From the NCBI GenBank assembly GCA_011390435.1, contig JAABSK010000165.1:1-6434 (forward strand): DNA of 6,434 nt. Direction: 5' to 3'. This DNA is from Desulfobacteraceae bacterium (lineage in GTDB: Bacteria; Desulfobacterota; Desulfobacteria; Desulfobacterales; Desulfobacteraceae). The notes below the pieces were generated by a model. The model saw nothing but the letters and a program-made list of their open reading frames with translations. It was not told the origin of the DNA and searched no databases. Below, piece after piece: positions 1-6,434 of the stretch. A program made the translations under genes and the position numbers. Each line of letters begins with the position of its first letter. The stretch's first letter is position 1.

Positions 1-1095
1 TTTGAAGACCGCATCCAGTATATTGATATTCCCTATGTCCTGGATGTGAAAACAGAGGTGAAAATCTACCATGACATTTTTGGGCGCCACGTGGAGGGTA
101 GTTTTCTTCCCATGGTGCTGGAAAATTTTGCACGGATTATCATTTCCACCCGGATCGGCAAAAAATCCCAGGCCCTTGCCGAATGGATCAAGGACCCTGC
201 CAAGTATCAAAATTTTTGTGATGAGCAGCTGATGCTGCTGAAAATGGAGTTGTTTTCCGGGACCATCCCGAAATGGCTTGAGGAATCAGATGTCAAAACC
301 CTTGATAAACGGATGCTCAAAAAAATCATTGCCGAGTCTGAAATTTATGGAAAAGAAGGGTTGTCCGGCAGGGACGCCATCAAGCTGTTTGACCGGTTTT
401 ATTCAAAGTATGCAAAAGAAGACCGCCTGATCAACATGCCGGATCTGTGCATGTTTTTCAACAAGGTGGATGACCAGCCCAGACGGATGATTCCGCCGGG
501 ATTTTTAGAATCCCTCCTGCGCATGTATGATTACACCATTTTACAGCAGGTCAAGGAGTCCTTGTATTACTACAATGAGGCGCGCATTGCCAAGGACATC
601 AAAAACTATATTTCAGCGGTTACCAATGAACTGGATGCGGTGACCCGCTGCATCTTCACCAAAGAAGAGATCCATGTGACCGAAGCGTTTCTTGAAAGTA
701 TTGAAAACAGGCTCCTGTCGGAAAACTCAGACCAGAACCGCAGGCAGGAGATCCGTAAGGACGTTCTCAAGGAATACACCACCCGGACCCTGACCCACGA
801 GATCATGATCGAGGGGAAAACCATTACCCAGACCCGCCTGTTTGAGTCGCTGCACGAGCGTTACGTTCACAATCTGAAACGCAGGGTGCTGGAACCGTTC
901 ATTGAAAATGAAAATTTCAGGAACGCCATCAAGGATTTTGATACAGACAAATTCAAAACCCATGACCGAAGGATCAAAAAAGATGTTCAGTTTCTGTTGA
1001 ACAATCTGTCGGAAAAGTTCGGGTATACCACCCAGGGTGCCAATGAAGCCTGTATTTATGTCATCGACAATGGCCTGACCAACAAGTTCAGATAA
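1..1095 (+). CDS. prkA: PrkA-family AAA+ protein (serine protein kinase PrkA), C-terminal part, 5' truncated
   Basis: The reading frame is open from the first base, so the start lies upstream; 364 codons and a TAA stop are visible. Visible residues 2-23 (EDRIQYIDIPYVLDVKTEV and onward) match the end of the PrkA AAA module, where E. coli YeaG has a DRI...VPYCL segment followed by an EIKIY helix. The rest is the PrkA C-terminal domain: GLSGRDAIKLFDRF at about 120-133 corresponds to the YeaG GLSTRFAFKILSR region, and EKFGYTTQGANEAC at 338-351 corresponds to its C-terminal EKGYTRKQV segment. The Walker motifs would lie upstream and cannot be checked. Family members are cytosolic AAA+ proteins reported as serine kinases and linked to stress, starvation or sporulation; the Bacillus protein has also been described as an ATP-dependent protease, so the biochemical activity is unsettled. 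The usual YeaH and SpoVR-like partner genes are not seen downstream; mfd follows after 15 bases. A GTG at base 46 is only an internal codon, not the start. Confidence 0.9.
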   Translation, partial: FEDRIQYIDIPYVLDVKTEVKIYHDIFGRHVEGSFLPMVLENFARIIISTRIGKKSQALAEWIKDPAKYQNFCDEQLMLLKMELFSGTIPKWLEESDVKTLDKRMLKKIIAESEIYGKEGLSGRDAIKLFDRFYSKYAKEDRLINMPDLCMFFNKVDDQPRRMIPPGFLESLLRMYDYTILQQVKESLYYYNEARIAKDIKNYISAVTNELDAVTRCIFTKEEIHVTEAFLESIENRLLSENSDQNRRQEIRKDVLKEYTTRTLTHEIMIEGKTITQTRLFESLHERYVHNLKRRVLEPFIENENFRNAIKDFDTDKFKTHDRRIKKDVQFLLNNLSEKFGYTTQGANEACIYVIDNGLTNKFR

Positions 1096-1102
1096 GAAAG
1101 AG
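1094..1102 (+). promoter_or_regulatory. Weak ribosome binding site of mfd
   Basis: The purine stretch AAGAAAGAG overlaps the end of the prkA stop codon and ends 8 bases before the mfd ATG. It is a poor match to the Shine-Dalgarno core but is the only purine-rich run in the gap. Its overlap with the upstream stop codon would fit reinitiation by ribosomes finishing prkA; this is inference. Confidence 0.45.
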
Positions 1103-1110
1103 TACCTGAA

Positions 1111-4100
1111 ATGATACCACATTCGTTCATCACTGATATTCAAACCACAGACGCAGAAATTGTCATCTCCCCTTCGGATGGATCGCACAAAACTTACTGG
1201 ATCGCTGACCTGTTCCGGCAGCGGAACCAGACGCTGGTGGTGGTTCTGCAGGACCAGAAAACTGCCCTGAGATTTTTTGACGAGCTCCGGTTTTTTCTTC
1301 CGGAGCAGCAGGACAGCATCGTGTTTTTCCCGGGATATCACATCCTGCCGTTCAAATCCCTTGCCTTTCACAAGCAGACATCCATTGACCGGCTGAGTGC
1401 ATTGTCCACCATCCTGAACGCCAGCGGCCGCCCCCTGATTATCGTAACCATCGTGGAAACCGTGCTGCAAAAACTCATCCCCCGGCAGAAGCTCAATGAA
1501 TTCTCAGAGCTTGTGATGGTCAACGAGGAAGTGGACCGGGACCAGTTGATCCGGAACCTTGAAAGCGCGGGATATACCCGGACAGCACTGGTCGAAGATC
1601 CGGGAGAGTATGCGGTAAGAGGCGATCTGCTGGATCTGTTCTCACCAGGGGAAGCCAGCCCGGTCCGCATGGAGTTTTTTGGTGATCTGGTGGAAGCCAT
1701 CCGCCTTTTTTCTCCGTTCAGCCAGCGAAGCATCCGGGATATCCGGGAAATGGTGATTCTGCCGGCAACAGAAGCGATACTGGCTGAAAAAGAGATCCCC
1801 CATATCCTTGCCCGTCTCAGGCAGGCCGGTGCTGATGCCGGGCTGGATGCGCAAAAGATCCGGGATTATGTGAACCAGATCCGCGAGACCGGTCGGTTCC
1901 CCGGCATCGAGGGAATGCTGTCCATTGTGTATGAAGATCTGGACACGTTTTTTGATTATCTTTCTGAAGACACCATGTTTATCCTGGATCTGCCGGATGC
2001 CCTTGAATCGGCAGTGGCGGATTTTGAAACCCGTGCCCTGCTCAATTACCGGAGCACAGCTGCTGAAGGGCGTCTGTGTGTCAAACCGGAAGCCATATAC
2101 ATTCAATGGGCAGCAGCTGCAAAACAGATTCACCGCCGCAGGCATCTGGCGTTTCATGATTTTTATGCCGCACCGGAAAAAGCTTCCCGCCCGGACGGAG
2201 CAACTGTGTCCACCGTGCTTTCCTGTCCTTACCAGGACAATTCAGAATTGTCCCTGAAGCTTCAGCGTCACGGGACCAGAGACAATCCCCTGGTCCCTCT
2301 GGTCAACTGGTTTGGGGAGCAGACCCGGCAGCACCGGAAGGTTTTGTGCGTGCTGACCCAGGAGTCCCAGGCCAAACGTCTTTTGTCCCTTCTTCAGCCA
2401 TACGGGATTGAACCTGAACCCTGCCGGACGTTCAGTGATCTGCCGTCGCACAACCGGGTGTATTATACGTTTGGGGCATTGTCTTCCGGATGTGTTCTGC
2501 CAGAAGACGGCCTTGCCCTGGTGACCGAGCATGAGATCTTTGGGAAAAAACGGATTCGCAGGCAGCCGGTCCGGCGGGACCTGAAAACCGAATTTATTAC
2601 ACCCGAAGAGTTGAAAAACGGGGACATCGTTGTTCATGTCGAGCATGGAATCGGCCGTTATGAAGGGCTTTGCAATCTGAGCGTCAATGGAATCTCCCAG
2701 GATTTTATTTTGATATTGTATCAGGATGACGATAAATTGTACCTGCCGGTGGACCGCATCGAAATGATCGGAAAATATGTGGGTGTGGACGGGTATGATC
2801 CGGTACTGGACAAGATCGGTTCCAAAGCATGGATGAAATCAAAGGCAAAGGCCCGGCAGGAAGTTGAAAAAATGGCAGCAGATCTTCTGGATCTGTATGC
2901 CAGGCGAAAGGTCAACAAGGGATTTTCCTTCAGCCGGCCGGACAATTATTACAACGATTTTGAAGCGGCCTTTGCCTACGAAGAAACCCGTGATCAGCTC
3001 CGGGCCATTGATGATGTCCATCTGGATATGGAGTCTGACACACCCATGGATCGACTGGTCTGCGGTGATGTGGGGTATGGAAAAACAGAAGTGGCGATCC
3101 GGGCGGCATTCAAGGCGGTCAACGACGGCAGACAGGCTGCGGTTGTGGTGCCCACCACTATTCTGGCAGAGCAGCATCTGTCCACTTTCAGAGAGCGGTT
3201 TGCCAACTACCCGGTACAGGTGGAATGTCTGTCACGATTCCGTTCCCGGAAAGAGCAGCTTCAAATCCTCAAGGATATCCGCTCCGGCCGGGTGGATATT
3301 GCCATCGGCACCCATCGCCTTTTACAGAAGGATGTTGAATTCAAATCCCTGGGACTGCTGGTGGTTGATGAAGAACAGCGCTTTGGTGTCAAGCACAAGG
3401 AAGCATTGAAAAAGAAACGCAGTTCTGTGGATGTTCTGGCCCTGACAGCCACACCGATTCCAAGAACCCTTCACCTGTCACTGACCGGAATGCGGGATAT
3501 CAGCGTGATCAACACGCCTCCGGCAGACCGGCAGCCGATCATTTCCTATATTTCCGCCTATGATGATGCCATTATCAAGGATGCGGTTTACCGGGAGCTG
3601 GACCGGAACGGCCAGGTGTTTTTTGTTCACAACTCTGTCAAAACCATTTTCAAGATGGCCCAGGCGCTTGAAGCGCTTGTGCCGGAAGCACGGATCGGCG
3701 TGGCACACGGCCGGTTGTCTGAAACAGAACTGGAAAAGGTGATGGTCCGGTTTCTGAACTTTGAGATCGATATTCTGGTGTGCACCACCATTATTGAGTC
3801 CGGCCTGGATATTCCCTCTGCCAACACCATGATCATCAACAAGGCAGAACGGTTCGGCCTGGCCCAGATCTATCAGCTGCGCGGCAGGATCGGCAGGGGG
3901 GACAACCAGGCCTATGCCTACCTGTTTGTCAGCGATGAAAACCGGTTGACAAAAGATGCCAGAAAGCGTCTGGCAGCATTGATGGAGCACAAGGATCTGG
4001 GGTCCGGCTTTCAGATCGCCATGAAAGACCTCCAGATCCGGGGAGCTGGCAACGCGCTGGGCGCCTCTCAGTCCGGCCATATTGCTGCGGTGGGGTATGA

Positions 4101-4626
4101 CATGTTTTTAAAACTGCTGGATCATGCCGTACATGATTTGAAAGGCGAGGATGTGGTGGAACCGCTGGAGCCGGAGATCAATGCGGCCATGTCATCTGGG
4201 TTTGACCAGACCTATATTGAGTCGGTTGAACAGCGGTTGACCCTCTACCGGCGGTTGTCCAGAATCACGGAACTGGCGGATATCTCGGATATCAAAAGAG
4301 AGCTGATTGACCGGTATGGAAAACTTCCCAGGGAAGCGGAAAATATGCTGTTGAAAATCATGCTCAGGGTGCTGTGTATCCAGGCGGGTGTCAAGCGGCT
4401 GGACATCACGCCCAACACCCTGGCCTTGTCATTTTCCGATCAGCATGTCAACGCGTCGCTGCCGGATGTGCTCCAGGTACTGGACACGGTTGCACACGCC
4501 CGGCAGGTGAAAAAAGATACCGTTCATATCCAGCTGGGGGAAAAACGCAGCAATATCACCCAGGCCCTGGTCCAGACCCGGGATATTTTAAAGACCTTAA
4601 TTTCCAGACAAAAGGGGAGGCCATGA
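1111..4626 (+). CDS. mfd: Transcription-repair coupling factor Mfd (TRCF)
   Basis: Cytosolic ATP-driven DNA translocase that binds RNA polymerase stalled at lesions, pushes it off and recruits UvrA for nucleotide excision repair. It has 1171 residues against 1148 in E. coli. Residues about 1-340 form the UvrB-like module: a degenerate nucleotide loop near 21-28 (no longer a proper Walker A) and the GEYAVRGDLLDLFSPG segment at 165-180. The RNA-polymerase-interacting CarD-like domain starts near 500 with GDIVVHVEHGIGRYEGL at 504-520. The RecG-like motor spans about 600-960: Walker A GDVGYGKTE 652-660, DEEQ 753-756 (E. coli has DEEH), TATPIPRT 779-786, IIESGLDIP 894-902, QLRGRIGRG 922-930. The translocation (TRG) motif RGAGNALGASQSG lies at 977-989, followed by the regulatory D7 domain near 1010-1130. 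All motor motifs are intact, so it should be active. ATG 1111 is the first possible start after the prkA stop in the same frame. The stop overlaps the next gene's start. Confidence 0.98.
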   Translation: MIPHSFITDIQTTDAEIVISPSDGSHKTYWIADLFRQRNQTLVVVLQDQKTALRFFDELRFFLPEQQDSIVFFPGYHILPFKSLAFHKQTSIDRLSALSTILNASGRPLIIVTIVETVLQKLIPRQKLNEFSELVMVNEEVDRDQLIRNLESAGYTRTALVEDPGEYAVRGDLLDLFSPGEASPVRMEFFGDLVEAIRLFSPFSQRSIRDIREMVILPATEAILAEKEIPHILARLRQAGADAGLDAQKIRDYVNQIRETGRFPGIEGMLSIVYEDLDTFFDYLSEDTMFILDLPDALESAVADFETRALLNYRSTAAEGRLCVKPEAIYIQWAAAAKQIHRRRHLAFHDFYAAPEKASRPDGATVSTVLSCPYQDNSELSLKLQRHGTRDNPLVPLVNWFGEQTRQHRKVLCVLTQESQAKRLLSLLQPYGIEPEPCRTFSDLPSHNRVYYTFGALSSGCVLPEDGLALVTEHEIFGKKRIRRQPVRRDLKTEFITPEELKNGDIVVHVEHGIGRYEGLCNLSVNGISQDFILILYQDDDKLYLPVDRIEMIGKYVGVDGYDPVLDKIGSKAWMKSKAKARQEVEKMAADLLDLYARRKVNKGFSFSRPDNYYNDFEAAFAYEETRDQLRAIDDVHLDMESDTPMDRLVCGDVGYGKTEVAIRAAFKAVNDGRQAAVVVPTTILAEQHLSTFRERFANYPVQVECLSRFRSRKEQLQILKDIRSGRVDIAIGTHRLLQKDVEFKSLGLLVVDEEQRFGVKHKEALKKKRSSVDVLALTATPIPRTLHLSLTGMRDISVINTPPADRQPIISYISAYDDAIIKDAVYRELDRNGQVFFVHNSVKTIFKMAQALEALVPEARIGVAHGRLSETELEKVMVRFLNFEIDILVCTTIIESGLDIPSANTMIINKAERFGLAQIYQLRGRIGRGDNQAYAYLFVSDENRLTKDARKRLAALMEHKDLGSGFQIAMKDLQIRGAGNALGASQSGHIAAVGYDMFLKLLDHAVHDLKGEDVVEPLEPEINAAMSSGFDQTYIESVEQRLTLYRRLSRITELADISDIKRELIDRYGKLPREAENMLLKIMLRVLCIQAGVKRLDITPNTLALSFSDQHVNASLPDVLQVLDTVAHARQVKKDTVHIQLGEKRSNITQALVQTRDILKTLISRQKGRP
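4611..4620 (+). promoter_or_regulatory. Ribosome binding site of the cfa gene, inside the mfd 3' end
   Basis: AAAGGGGAGG lies just upstream of ATG 4623. It can pair with the 16S tail in two registers: GGAGG (4616-4620) with a short 2-base spacing, or AAAGG (4611-4615) with a more usual 7-base spacing. This site decides the start: it supports ATG 4623 rather than the in-frame codon at 4374, which lies deep inside mfd. Confidence 0.8.
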
Positions 4627-5849
4627 AAACGTTTGTGCAGAACCAGTCGTTTTTTTTGAAAAAATTTATTCAAACACTGAACCGGGAAGAGATCCCCCTC
4701 GAGATTATTGACACCAGCGGCAACCGGTATCGGCCGGATCAGCAGGATATCCGTTACCGCCTCCACATCAGGGACCCCAGGTTTTTTTCAGCCCTGGCGT
4801 CGCCCAATGCCTTCAGCCTGGGAGAGGCCTATGTCAAAGGGTATTTTGATATTTCCGGCAGCATCAGAGAGTTGTATGAGACGGCCTGTGAGCGTTTGTT
4901 AAGCACCCGGCAGAAAAAGACGATTTCATCTTTTTTCGCACGGCTGTGGGTGAGCGCCGGAAAAAGGGAAAAAGACAACATCTCGTATCATTATGATGTT
5001 CCCAGTCCGTTTTACCGGGTGTTTCTGGGCCGGACCATGGGATATACCTGCGGGTACTATACCAGTCAGGCCGCCACCATGGATGATGCCCAGAATGAAA
5101 AAATGGATATTATCTGCAGAAAACTGCACCTGAAAACCGGTGAGCATCTGCTGGATATCGGCTGCGGATGGGGGAATTTTGCCATTTTTGCCGCCAGGCA
5201 TTACGGAGTTGACGTGACCGGCATTACCCTGAGCCGGGAGCAGAAAGCATATGCAGAGGAGTGGATCAAAAAGGAAGGGCTTGACCGGAAGATCACGGTT
5301 CGTCTGATGAATTACCGGGATCTGGGAGGCGACCAGTTTGACAAGATATCATGTATCGGCATGTCCGAGCATGTGGGCCGGTCCAACATGCCCGGGTTTT
5401 TCAAGACAGTTTATCAGGCCCTGAAAACCGGCGGGCTTTTCATGCAGCACACCATCACCACCAATATCCGGCACCGCCGGCACCGGGAAAATTCTTTTTT
5501 AAACACCTATATGTTTCCCGGCGGGGAATTGATGCAGGAGCACGATCTGTTGAAACAGGCAGCCGATTGCGGATTTGAGCTGTTGAATGCGGAGAATTTC
5601 AGGCCCCATTATATCCGGACATTGAACGACTGGATTTCCCGGATGGAAACGCACCGTTCCCAGTTGCGTGAAATGGTTTCCGATCAGATTTTCCGGATTT
5701 ATCATGTGTTTTTTATCGGATCGCAGGTGGCCTTTGGCCGGAAGCAGATTTCGCTTTTCCAGAACCTGTTTTACAAAACAGGCCGGAATGCCGGTTCCAT
5801 TGATCATTTTTTAAGTCCATATTCCAGAAATGAAACCCGGATTGCCTGA
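4623..5849 (+). CDS. cfa: Cyclopropane-fatty-acyl-phospholipid synthase family methyltransferase
   Basis: SAM-dependent enzyme that transfers a methylene group to double bonds of acyl chains in membrane phospholipids; it is a soluble protein that binds the inner membrane surface. It has 408 residues against 382 in E. coli Cfa. Residues about 1-95 are the lipid-binding N-terminal domain, with FSLGEAYVKGYFDISGS before the catalytic part. The family signature SYHYDVPSPFYRVFLG precedes TMGYTCGYY. The SAM loop LLDIGCGWGNF is at 176-186. Residues matching the E. coli active site are all present: C143 (C139), E249 in GMSEHVG (E239), H276 and I278 in QHTI (H266, I268) and Y330 in HYIRTL (Y317). No signal peptide or membrane helix is visible. 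The ATG overlaps the mfd stop as ATGA, suggesting coupled translation. Double-bond cyclopropanation is the default; a relative that makes 10-methylene or 10-methyl acyl chains cannot be excluded. A T8 tract covers codons 10-12. Confidence 0.93.
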   Translation: MKTFVQNQSFFLKKFIQTLNREEIPLEIIDTSGNRYRPDQQDIRYRLHIRDPRFFSALASPNAFSLGEAYVKGYFDISGSIRELYETACERLLSTRQKKTISSFFARLWVSAGKREKDNISYHYDVPSPFYRVFLGRTMGYTCGYYTSQAATMDDAQNEKMDIICRKLHLKTGEHLLDIGCGWGNFAIFAARHYGVDVTGITLSREQKAYAEEWIKKEGLDRKITVRLMNYRDLGGDQFDKISCIGMSEHVGRSNMPGFFKTVYQALKTGGLFMQHTITTNIRHRRHRENSFLNTYMFPGGELMQEHDLLKQAADCGFELLNAENFRPHYIRTLNDWISRMETHRSQLREMVSDQIFRIYHVFFIGSQVAFGRKQISLFQNLFYKTGRNAGSIDHFLSPYSRNETRIA

Positions 5850-6434
5850 TCTTGACCGGTTTGAACGCATCGTCTTCAAACGCAGAAATGCACTGAAGCG
5901 GTTGCTGGCGTTTTCCCTGGACCTGATGCAGGCCCGGCAGGCCGGACTGCTTTACGGCACCAACCGGACCCGCCTGCAGTATCTGCCCCCGGAAAAATGG
6001 GACAGGGGCGTGATGCACCGGTTTGACGGCAAAGGGGTTTCAGGGTTTTTTCTCAAATGTTTCGGGACCTGGATTGTCCGGTATAAAGGGCTTTCTCCGG
6101 TCAGACTGTATAAAACCAACCAGTTTGGAGACAGAGAAGACAGTGACGGCGTGATTCCGTTTGTTCTCAGAAAACATCAGGAGTTTTATGAAAAAGGGGT
6201 GAAAATCCTGCTGATCGACAATATTCAGGTCCCGCAAAAGGATGACGGCCTCCATACCAGCATCTCAATGCTGTCATACAACGGTCAGGTGTTTGAACAG
6301 CTCCGGGATCTGACCATCAACACGGCCATTGTCCGGCAGTTCAAGGCGAAAAATTTTATTTCCGCCTATATTCCGGATTACGGCGCCATTGTGTTCAACA
6401 CCGTGGATGCGGCACTGCTAGAACGCTCCTGCCA
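5830..6434 (+). CDS. Unidentified protein with a GAF-like N-terminal region, 3' truncated
   Basis: An open frame of 201 codons runs off the window end without a stop. It begins MKPGLPDLDRFERIVFKRRN. ATG 5830 is the earliest normal start, since an in-frame TAA sits at 5812-5814; it overlaps the cfa 3' end by 20 bases and has no clear Shine-Dalgarno, so TTG 5842 or ATG 5926 remain possible. A basic helix (about 10-30) leads into LAFSLDLMQARQAGLLYG, then a strand-rich stretch containing FDGKGVSGFF (65-74), KILLIDNIQVP (125-135) and SAYIPDYGAIVFNTVDAALL (178-197). This order, an amphipathic helix, a hydrophobic strand, a GxGVSG turn, and a closing strand followed by a helix with an acidic start, resembles a GAF sensory domain, but no ligand-binding signature is recognisable. 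There is no membrane segment or signal peptide, so it is probably cytosolic. An output domain (cyclase, kinase, phosphatase or regulator) may follow beyond the edge. The GAF call is a pattern impression only; the existence of the gene is much surer than its family. Confidence 0.75.
   Translation, partial: MKPGLPDLDRFERIVFKRRNALKRLLAFSLDLMQARQAGLLYGTNRTRLQYLPPEKWDRGVMHRFDGKGVSGFFLKCFGTWIVRYKGLSPVRLYKTNQFGDREDSDGVIPFVLRKHQEFYEKGVKILLIDNIQVPQKDDGLHTSISMLSYNGQVFEQLRDLTINTAIVRQFKAKNFISAYIPDYGAIVFNTVDAALLERSC

Noticed and set aside
997..1029. Possible internal promoter TTGAAC ... TATACC before mfd
   Set aside because: The spacer is 21 bases, too long for a sigma-70 type promoter, and it lies in conserved prkA coding sequence.
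1171..1197. Possible loss of function in Mfd because the N-terminal nucleotide loop is degenerate
   Set aside because: The UvrB-like module of Mfd proteins generally lacks a working ATP site; the real motor motifs further along are intact.
727..1470. 247-codon open frame on the minus strand
   Set aside because: It runs antisense across the prkA-mfd junction and both well-supported genes; the translation shows no recognisable domain, so it is a shadow frame.
3701..3717. TGGCAC ... TTG resembling a sigma-54 promoter
   Set aside because: Spacing between the two elements is 8 bases instead of 5, the GC dinucleotide of the second element is missing, and it lies in the middle of the mfd motor domain.
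3478..4080. 200-codon open frame on the minus strand
   Set aside because: It is antisense to the conserved helicase motifs of mfd and shows no family likeness; it results from codon bias on the opposite strand.
4374..4622. In-frame upstream extension of the cfa reading frame, which would give a 491-residue protein
   Set aside because: It lies wholly inside the conserved mfd C-terminal domain, its translation is rich in Gly, Pro and Ala without likeness to the Cfa family, and ATG 4623 has a good ribosome binding site and gives the family's usual length.
5780..5812. Possible terminator: GCCGGAATGCCGGT hairpin followed by a T6 run
   Set aside because: The stem is only about 4-5 pairs, a spacer of over ten bases separates it from the T run, and it lies within cfa codons before the stop with the next gene overlapping.
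5713..6018. 101-codon minus-strand frame spanning the cfa/GAF-like gene junction
   Set aside because: It is antisense to the conserved cfa 3' end and a well-formed plus-strand frame; no domain or ribosome binding site supports it.
6040..6255. 71-codon minus-strand frame near the window end
   Set aside because: It overlaps the continuous 201-codon plus-strand frame, which fits the operon direction; nothing in its translation is recognisable.

Overview
The window holds four genes, all on the + strand and packed head to tail: the 3' end of a PrkA-family gene, a complete mfd (transcription-repair coupling factor), a complete cfa-type gene (cyclopropane-fatty-acyl-phospholipid synthase family), and the 5' part of an unidentified gene whose product looks GAF-like. 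Junctions are +15 bases, a 4-base overlap (ATGA) and a 20-base overlap. No gap is long enough for an ordinary promoter plus terminator, and I see no terminator hairpin anywhere. The simplest reading is that the window lies inside a single transcription unit that begins upstream of base 1 and continues past base 6434.

The organism is most likely a mesophilic anaerobic deltaproteobacterium of the Desulfobacterales (Desulfobacter, Desulfotignum or a relative). This is inferred from protein style (a PrkA diverged from the enterobacterial YeaG type, an Mfd with DEEQ rather than the E. coli DEEH in motif II), a base composition of roughly half G+C, and a Cfa-like enzyme in a group known for cyclopropyl and 10-methyl fatty acids. 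It is a hunch from the sequence, not a database match.

Region by region: bases 1-1095 encode the end of the PrkA AAA module and its whole C-terminal domain. Bases 1111-4626 encode Mfd with every expected module and intact helicase motifs. Bases 4623-5849 encode the Cfa-like methyltransferase with its SAM-binding glycine-rich loop and all the recognised family active-site residues. Bases 5830-6434 encode about 201 residues of a soluble protein with a GAF-like pattern, cut off by the window edge.

Taken together the genes suggest a stress or slow-growth theme: a PrkA-type protein, clearing of stalled RNA polymerase and transcription-coupled repair, membrane lipid modification, and possibly a signalling protein. 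The individual families are well known. The combination is the only moderately unusual aspect, and I found no clearly new system, mobile element, CRISPR array or RNA gene.
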